Program-made: the position numbers and the translations under genes
The notes under the pieces: model-generated
The model's database searches: none
Told to the model about the DNA's origin: nothing
What the model saw: only the letters and a program-made list of their open reading frames with translations
Source of the DNA: Novipirellula caenicola
GTDB taxonomy: Bacteria; Planctomycetota; Planctomycetia; Pirellulales; Pirellulaceae
Reading direction: 5' to 3'
Assembly: GCF_039545035.1 (NCBI RefSeq)
Contig: NZ_BAABRO010000003.1
Span: forward strand, 186,001 to 250,000
Length of the DNA stretch: 64,000 nucleotides
Shown: positions 61,501-64,000 of the stretch, in pieces
How positions within the stretch are numbered: position 1 is the stretch's first letter
Layout of the letters: every line of letters begins with the position of its first letter

Positions 61501-64000
61501 ACGTGCCGTGCGTTGGCCCGTGGTTGCCGATAGCGCGGTGCTGCCTGCCAATGCGGTATCAATGTACGAGGTGCTACTCGCATTTAGGTTTGCGACCAAC
61601 AAGTAAGGGCCGTCGCTGCCATCGGCCTGGACCGTTGCACGATAAAGTCGTCGCGAGGTGAACGACGACGATGCAGGGACGGTCGGTAATCCGGTCAATT
61701 GGAACGCGCCGTCGTCGTCCAATGTAAACGCTGCGGTCGGTTGGCTTGCGTCGCTTTCGACTCCGCTCGATGTTACGAACGTCATTCGGTAGCGATACGA
61801 CCCGGCAACGATATTGCCTTCGAGTGGTTCGCCGAGAGAGTTCGTCGTGGAGGCACGGATCAGCAAGCTGACCGGGGCGTCAACCGTTTGAACCAATCCG
61901 CCCGCCGAACCGGCGATTTGCAGATTCTCGGTCAACACGTGAACGATATCGGTGTCGTCAAGCCGCGCACCAACAGTCAACGGTTGCAATTCGCCGCCCG
62001 TTCGCGTGGCCACACGAACGAACAAGCCATTGATCGTGTTGCTGTCCAGCGTGTTACCGCGAATGTGAGGTCCCACTCGCGTGTAATCCGGTGTAAACAC
62101 GGTGCCGCTTGTCGAGGACATCATGAAACGCGATTCGGCAAACGTATTAGGAGTCGCTGCCATCGCGGCGTCAGCCGAAACGCTGATGCTGCTGTTGATG
62201 ATCGTCGGACGCGTGACCGCCATGTCGATCGGGCTGATCACCGTTTGACGACCATTTAGTGACACTTGTCCGCCGCCGTAACGCAGGTCGGCGTACTGGA
62301 TGTGATTGAGGAAAATGCCTTGGTCTTCGAGGAAGACGCGTGATTCGTCGGCCGAGTCGATGTCGCCGCGGAAATCAATTCCGCCCCAATCGCCCTTGGA
62401 CGCGCTGTCAGGCAGGTCCGGATCCAAATTGTCGTTGAAACTGGTAAAGACCACGCTGCCTGGGATCGCGACTCCGTTAGCGTCGGTAATGATCCGGCCG
62501 TTGGAGCCGATCAACGTCGGTGTACCCAAAATCTGCAGCGATGCTTCGCTGTGATCGACAAGTGGCGCCGTGCTGCCGACCGACACTTGACTGCGTCGCA
62601 TCTTAAAGACGGCACCGGCGTCGATGACAAGGTTCACACCCTGAGGCACGACGATCGAATCGCCATCGGCAAGCGAGATCCCGCGATTGTCTTTTCCGAC
62701 TTGGTAGGCAAAGTTGTCATCCAGCGTGCTGACGTCACCATCAACCCCGCCGTTGCCGACGACGCGAATCGTGTCGCCCGGCAGTGCCGCTGCCAATGCA
62801 TCCTTCAAGTTCAGGTAGGGATTCGGAGTCGAGCGAATCAAGTCAGGATTGGTCGCCGCTTTGTCCACAAACAACGTCGTGTTGGGATCGTTGGGCACGA
62901 ACCAGAAATTGAACAGTCCGCCCGGATTGCCATCCAAGTCGCCGTCAAGTGCATTGCCCGAGTTGTCAGTGATGCCATCGGCGGCTTTCGCACGGAATGC
63001 CAGCGACAGCTCGTAGGTTCCCTCGCTACGGCCACCAAATCCGCTGCCTGGGGTAGCCGGATCGTAAGTCGTGTTGCCCGAGGCGCTGACACCAATCGCG
63101 TAGGTGCCCTTTTCTAATTCCAATTCGATCAGCGAATCATTGCTGAAGTAATCATCGTTCGCAGCGACCTCGGTGAATTTGCCAGTGACGCTGTCGCGTT
63201 TGTACAAACGTAATGCGGTGTTCAGCAAACTCGCATTCGGCAATCGTTCGGCAATCGTTTCGATGCTGACGCTGCCAGCCTGGTTCAACGTGAATTGATA
63301 AACATCAATGTCGTTGCTCTCAGGTTGGAACAAAAATTGTCCGTTGACAATGTCCGCGACACTCGGGAACGCAGGTTCGTTATCGGTGCCTGGGTTCAGC
63401 ACCGATGCCGTGCTTTGCGTCACCGGTTGAGCCAAGTGATCGGCATAGCCGTAACCAAGCAATTGGCCAACGGCAAGGAAGGCACCGCGAAAGAATTCGC
63501 CGCCAAGCTGGTCGTCGGTGGATTGATCAAAATCTTGGAAGTCTAGCACGACAAGATCGTCGACGCCGTCCAAGTTGCGGTCACGCGTTGCCACCACAAC
63601 CGCTTCGGGGCCGGTCGTCTGCACCGAACCGTCCGCATTGAGCAGCGCGGTTGCACTGTTGACTCGTGGGTCAGCCCCGTACAGTTCACCCACCGCGATC
63701 GAAAAGGACGATGCATCGGTCAAACCACCGTTGGTTTCAACGAATTGAACACCAAGGTATTCGCTAAACAGCGACAAGACTTCACGAACACGTGCCTTCT
63801 GTTGTTCGGTGATCAGGTTGAAATATTCACGAGTCTCGTCGATGCCGGCTTTGGTTGGATCATCACCCAACCAACTGTTGACAAAGTTGTACTGGTAGAC
63901 CGAGATGCCGTCCTCGATGTCACCCTCTTCGCGGCGGAAAACGTCAAGCGGAATCGTGCGGTCAAGCCGCGATGGATCATCCGGTCGCAGATCACGTGTG
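49510..64000 (-). CDS. Giant multi-domain secreted protein, 5' end outside the window
   Basis: The frame is open to the right edge (first visible residues TRDLRPDDPSRLDRTIPLDV), so the M at 63870, a TTG, is internal and the protein exceeds 4,829 residues. In order: a metzincin-like domain with lost active site (about 63430-63870); a PPC domain (NDIDVYQFTLN...GTYAIGVSASGNTTYDP); long right-handed beta-helix and lamin-like parts (HGDWAGLYVGFGG); further PPC copies (SDIDVYSFVGEAG, DVDWYEFDIQ, NDVDLVRAEV); about ten FEFD modules; a GEVED domain (DYGDAPAPYQSLDSQGGPRH to GEVEDVKLF); two dockerin loops (DVNNNGVVTPLDALQIINSL and DTNSDGVVTVSDALNVINEL); and an acidic tail. Extracellular, probably adhesive. 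The signal peptide is not visible. Confidence 0.88.
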   Translation of the reverse strand, partial: TRDLRPDDPSRLDRTIPLDVFRREEGDIEDGISVYQYNFVNSWLGDDPTKAGIDETREYFNLITEQQKARVREVLSLFSEYLGVQFVETNGGLTDASSFSIAVGELYGADPRVNSATALLNADGSVQTTGPEAVVVATRDRNLDGVDDLVVLDFQDFDQSTDDQLGGEFFRGAFLAVGQLLGYGYADHLAQPVTQSTASVLNPGTDNEPAFPSVADIVNGQFLFQPESNDIDVYQFTLNQAGSVSIETIAERLPNASLLNTALRLYKRDSVTGKFTEVAANDDYFSNDSLIELELEKGTYAIGVSASGNTTYDPATPGSGFGGRSEGTYELSLAFRAKAADGITDNSGNALDGDLDGNPGGLFNFWFVPNDPNTTLFVDKAATNPDLIRSTPNPYLNLKDALAAALPGDTIRVVGNGGVDGDVSTLDDNFAYQVGKDNRGISLADGDSIVVPQGVNLVIDAGAVFKMRRSQVSVGSTAPLVDHSEASLQILGTPTLIGSNGRIITDANGVAIPGSVVFTSFNDNLDPDLPDSASKGDWGGIDFRGDIDSADESRVFLEDQGIFLNHIQYADLRYGGGQVSLNGRQTVISPIDMAVTRPTIINSSISVSADAAMAATPNTFAESRFMMSSTSGTVFTPDYTRVGPHIRGNTLDSNTINGLFVRVATRTGGELQPLTVGARLDDTDIVHVLTENLQIAGSAGGLVQTVDAPVSLLIRASTTNSLGEPLEGNIVAGSYRYRMTFVTSSGVESDASQPTAAFTLDDDGAFQLTGLPTVPASSSFTSRRLYRATVQADGSDGPYLLVANLNASSTSYIDTALAGSTALSATTGQRTARLDAGLTVDPGTIIKLDGARIDVTFGAHFYAEGTTERPVVMTSLADNRYGAGGTFDTNSTNTTDALSHGDWAGLYVGFGGAASIDHAVIAGGGGISRIPGGFASFNAIEVHQGELRVANSRFEMNDDGREVVSADDPDRGGRSDNASGTIFVRASQPIITNNTFLGGYGPVGTFDVNSFSFNEVTDYGRSTGAIEMVSSTGNSGPLILGNRLAQDEDLPDTVDRFGLNGIEIRGGAVSTEVVLDDVDIVHIVRDTIEIPNQHIYGGMRLESDARGSLVVKFEGATAGIVAGGNLQTSEDQFQDIADRIGGSLQVIGHPDFPVVLTALVDDTIGAGFRPDGLPSVDTDANGVRQSILSSETTATATPAGLPVGPEYDRTDREVDNGTRIDNDIDPNVIGFFEATVTDGNEVTNITVTGIDQATATRLQQQNYGFLETTVVDIDYLLGAVNPLADTTFRLSQTTITRPATLISPDTVISEGTFNMLNATAADPRPVNWLATTFFLDNRAVMYTTVEFFTPDNRDFGDNNIADIQVISYFDADVGNGTSDTLYSVGVPGEQDFRAMTINGQNRVGFSHGGIYVNDGTNQFNATYDGWMADDAARLLTAVDTENTNFTVIGDIDQAFTAQANDPLFPNANAAFGIGDIGTSFAWTLDSAQDRAKVTSFIEWIPSDPANPFEVQLPLNIEGSGDWDGITIREAAADRNVSITSENEPRNVGVSDTNPTPGQSQFLGELAPNQASGDENRRLGFIVDGSISQTSDIDVYSFVGEAGTQVWLDIDRTDMRLDTVIELIDANGNTLVLSDNSMAESLGNQSRLVAPDGRYSAADAGSLNLISANDPNVTTQDHQDLYSTNPRDAGMRLILPGEAGQRNLYHVRVRSSSVESGSNQSLIVSGQSAASVPSSLRRGLTSGAYQLQIRLQEVDEHAGTQVRFSDVRFAVNGIQVIGGPIHSPLAGDEYELDTVNDTLSAAQRLGLYSVAIDDQNLVDAAGNPVLDANGNPIAARNNGPLSSDRLSKTIGGVIDSLTDVDWYEFDIQYENLTRDNAAMYFATAFDLDYADGLARTDTAIYVFNSAGELVLIGTDSNIADDQPLGSANAEDLSRGSFGTGDPFIGSAELSEGTYYVAVSNQQRVPQPMDQFFDPNSTNPLLRLEPIDSVQRVVEEHFEFPSTSGTASSPQFPVLFDDNSIIDYTFDDVMLYVNTGTGLFLVNPYTGQTYSSTTQGNGFLGNFGDEVRDVAFGSNGELFAYTGFSNRQPADNAWAYYSIDTATAALGTPISTGGGMTTHHLSSPPPQNPTVLNVASDDGLEVEAITIREFLNAETGFLVGNRPFPQNGLAYTTNILYGFNENTGLINGGNFNLDVAIPGAGTSRREIGQIDTAAPTGARPLQLGFTAATVVNSAGIATQSLFDGDRFTLTNQVETVTFEFDQGFTLSIDNSPVTNPDGSLGNPRTIPFGDTVVIKLPGQTAKVFEFVSDPADVTGTNIPVVISSNLGPEALIERLASTIRQSGISVSSAGTQLSLPTAETVTLQTDPLTSATSLVLSGTPGVESGNFRIPLFPTDTAGVIAQRIVNAVDQANTAGDLPNVNAFIDAGATDAHSVRIVGGFIGDPVGSAASLPTGNLTAGGLPTGGTVTGVELVNNNLYAITNTGGLFVVSSGELASAVGNRTVGSYVLSSTDLVGINFTGLRAGPASVEDGELRQILFGVTGGGDIYAFNTRGELQPVFAGGRSMISTGIGGALGLDFSILDYNLWHITERRATDAGHGISSNFSDTREATIGGNSLAFNFENTAEFQSKYAHSQEVPNGTRLDGTSIVNTYNMPGGAKGEVQSNTFDLSGYSATDLPTLYFSYFLDADDVATIDGARDSLRIYIVDENGVEHLVASNSDYRNTGENDDEFDDPLANSLQTGSLYDDDIDVEVQQLFDNTGSWRQARVPLQPFAGQSNLSMRIEFSTAGKTATGTPSIRAVAGKGLVENSQLVVNGEAFAIDLSPAVSAPSGRQLAALYGPDPNAVAVITVDGQEYVLDDGVRPIGANQIPIDLLSSQPIGTALEDLSSSQIATLIADTVDLKRLVPSGAVLATRYLDPDYREVIEYAGQTFILNDGTRPVATNEVSVDLIDPLSNVTLDQLSQQEIAAALSLAAGLPLPTYNLTENFNFSDPSDTPGVTGERNDLLYQATQLPYSGGNATITGSGRIGTVDALGNPSNLNDVDLVRAEVTAGTTIFVDVDLDTNPALDAAVRFFDAKGNELTGFVNQANDTIQVTVTQSGPIYIGISGIGNSSYDPRIAGTSQTGQIDSYTASINFMSPITAQTDGNLIEVDGTATITSSSPTLLPVSGQEVLTGRPIKVSRFDTAPQVAEAISLALAERFSDSDTSFVPTSGAMVRTGALTINDFGPFVNEQLRYGDQFAAGFLAGTADNNHEGVFIDDIIIGFAERGELATNSRAVTQTETFIEDGTRFFTSTPRPTQPTVTGAYQLEIRDASEYVDSEAAAQFRTFDTNDRLTDGYALRAFSGTQLIDGSTFTVGTAGAQLVFEFDLIDASGVSDGLNSPSSQIPITVNESATATEVGAAIISALNASAVRQVLGIDVTGANGSDIDSRINVYGDVTITDDGTAFESINLFDLRGDSNRDRTDQGVIIIENSRFVFNADAGIELNRGAESRVQGVNQVDQLPAAIVYPRNLVELNTNDLLPGVVVQSNVLAFNANAGVRITGLGPNGGTQSNPIAFDRILNNTIVGGNVNRADESFPDIYNDLLFDEGEISFADTVVSYTAGANVSAGFDNPARALGVPDVVGRGLEPTVGDFTTSLGRRGVLTVGFTDNYLTGSGDARPDLVIFETGSIEGVSVEVSRDGVNFINVGVVAGIDATIDLDAFGFNAQDRFGFVRLTDLGQGTSTTGAVGADIDAVGALSTVAADIYVPGSQGIVVQQGAAPTLLNNVIANTQTAVAIDDASLQTVLGGTTYYRNATDARSSQTDARGAFAQQINASQEVFIDPVELVFTPRAGTPIIDSSVDSLEDRPSLITVRGAIGLPPSPIIAPSFDVNGQLRVDDPDVETPSGIGERVFKDRGAEDRADEVGPRAILVSPRAPDIGLSGGQVVTGQGDIFDAFDIQLIDGIAGADPTPGVGIDDDSVTGDAILVTRDGQTLVEGIDYRFGYDPSNNVIRLTPLAGVWQDNSVYVIRLLDSTDAVVRVQTGSSYSDRALTTVIGLDGSFTTLEADTGINIVVSPNLFGANIDGQSIQIFDGQNQVTFEFDTDGITNGGVGTNGVVAVPVATTLSVEQLTAALADAINASILNLEATAFEDQIQLLGDSTLASATPLSDVFTVTVTNITFTMSSALFGAADGETVTVFDGTTSLTFEFDSDGIQNDPNSVLVPVIVTDSTQQLAEALNTQIQASGLNVTSSVLNNRVVILADSPLANGATLSDNILVANTITGPAIGTAAGFGLRVPNNLAAVSDDIADGQTFVIQRGASLIRTFELDSGNGVITPGAIPVVIGANPTLDSIANALVRAIAGAGLGLNPENIGDGRVTLGGDANYAVDLSNTALELLASAGQKATIPVVIPIDATIQEVAELYQAAIQSIGLPDVTIAIVGDRLIIDGIGTVTGSGAVAQPIIRDDVGNLLQSNTTAGTTELVVFVGGGADYGDAPAPYQSLDSQGGPRHNVVSNLYLGRGVTPDADAQIPDGDLNDDGIRVSGAVRPGFSTTFLVDINLPADTSDNTPIAAPGVFYLDAWFDWDGDGVFEESEVKRFGSTGSGRALVGVGAGNTITVDVPNTAVTGEIYARFRISENNNLGALGVATSGEVEDVKLFVSSNPFRNPINRNDVNNNGVVTPLDALQIINSLNRAGASTIRLDQPTPTDLPPFPDTNSDGVVTVSDALNVINELNLNRNTFSGSGEQVSTSSSTRYVPTAEGVYASGATAVGDLLVAEANEDATVAQDPVSSIAAEGESSKASVFDHVAVANLDSIVDSLAADTASASEDDNDDASSVLDRIFANL
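50070..50590 (-). other. GEVED domain of the giant protein
   Basis: Residues DYGDAPAPYQ to GEVEDVKLF match the GEVED pattern. It includes YLDAWFDWDGDGVFEESE with the DWDGDG calcium-like loop, and ends in the diagnostic GEVED motif, just before the dockerin pair (49840-50045). Confidence 0.8.
50690..51840 (-). repeat. Tandem FEFD modules in the giant protein
   Basis: Four consecutive modules of about 105 to 118 residues share DG..[FIV].[IV]..G....FE[FL]D.(D)G...............[VI]PV.[IV]....T...[LI].[AE]AL...I.A.[GI]L and a closing V.L.GD. DG positions lie near 51800, 51480 and 51130; the fourth (about 50850-50700) keeps only the IPVVI and L.I.G parts. Six more diverged copies occur upstream, near 57290-56900, 55590-55150, 54600-54400 and 53970-53760. 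Confidence 0.7.
63445..63477 (-). other. Metzincin-like motif with all catalytic residues replaced
   Basis: The codons read LAVGQLLGYGY, followed by AD. The metzincin pattern is HEIGHxLGLGHxD. The three zinc-binding His (L, Q, Y here) and the catalytic Glu (A) are all replaced, while the G-x-L-L-G-x-G frame is kept. The preceding helix segment (ITEQQKARVREVLSLFSEYLGVQFVE) fits the matrixin N-terminal helix. Confidence 0.65.

Overview
The window is chromosomal DNA from a planctomycete, most likely a Rhodopirellula-like member of the Pirellulaceae. The evidence is: a DUF1549/DUF1553 protein and a DUF1501 protein in one operon with an ECF sigma factor; very large secreted proteins with N-terminal LEPR-XLL-like motifs (LERRELL, LEKRNLL), Calx-beta, GEVED and dockerin modules; an Nramp-like transporter of the planctomycete non-canonical type; and sparse Shine-Dalgarno sequences. 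No rRNA, tRNA, CRISPR array, insertion sequence or prophage was recognised.

Layout. 1-5474 (+): the end of a PQQ/WD40-like beta-propeller gene, a TPR-SBP_bac_5 fusion and a large lipoprotein, tightly packed as an operon. 5686-7797: a cold-shock-like protein, an AlgH/YqgE protein (both -) and pdxH (+). 7996-12610 (-): a candidate lipid-linked sugar cassette (CDP-paratose 2-epimerase-like protein, DPM1-like glycosyltransferase, GT-C-like membrane protein). 12788-17719: priA (-), nadD (+), a flavodoxin-like NAD(P)H reductase and an unknown conserved protein (both -). 18197-24770: a transglutaminase-like lipoprotein whose catalytic Cys is Ser, a Nudix hydrolase, a PduO-type cobalamin adenosyltransferase, glnB and glnD. 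25164-25916: a small secreted Cys/His-rich protein. 26247-32298 (-): the operon ECF sigma - membrane anti-sigma - coiled-coil secreted protein - DUF1549/1553 cytochrome-like protein - DUF1501 Tat protein. 32374-41684: RsmC-like methyltransferase and Nramp-like transporter (overlapping), an Orn/Lys/Arg decarboxylase, a ROK kinase, an SDR, pyruvate kinase and a two-gene unit with a 52-residue membrane protein. 42136-64000 (-): three consecutive giant or large surface-type proteins filling the last 22 kb; the last runs off the right edge.

The most unusual content is the 22 kb surface-protein block. The partial giant protein (at least 4,829 residues in the window) carries a metzincin-like segment in which all zinc ligands and the catalytic Glu are replaced. 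It also carries about ten copies of a roughly 110-residue module (DG..F...FEFD.DG....IPV....T...A..I) that I cannot match to a named family. Its neighbours are a Calx-beta protein with four near-identical 115-residue repeats and a HEMGH metallopeptidase-like protein. All three carry paired dockerin-like calcium motifs, so the block looks like a calcium-stabilised extracellular adhesion or processing system. That role is inference.

Other points to check are the Cys-to-Ser transglutaminase, the ROK kinase without its zinc cysteines, the Nramp homologue without DPGN or MPH motifs, and a chain of three overlapping palindromes at 24886-24920.
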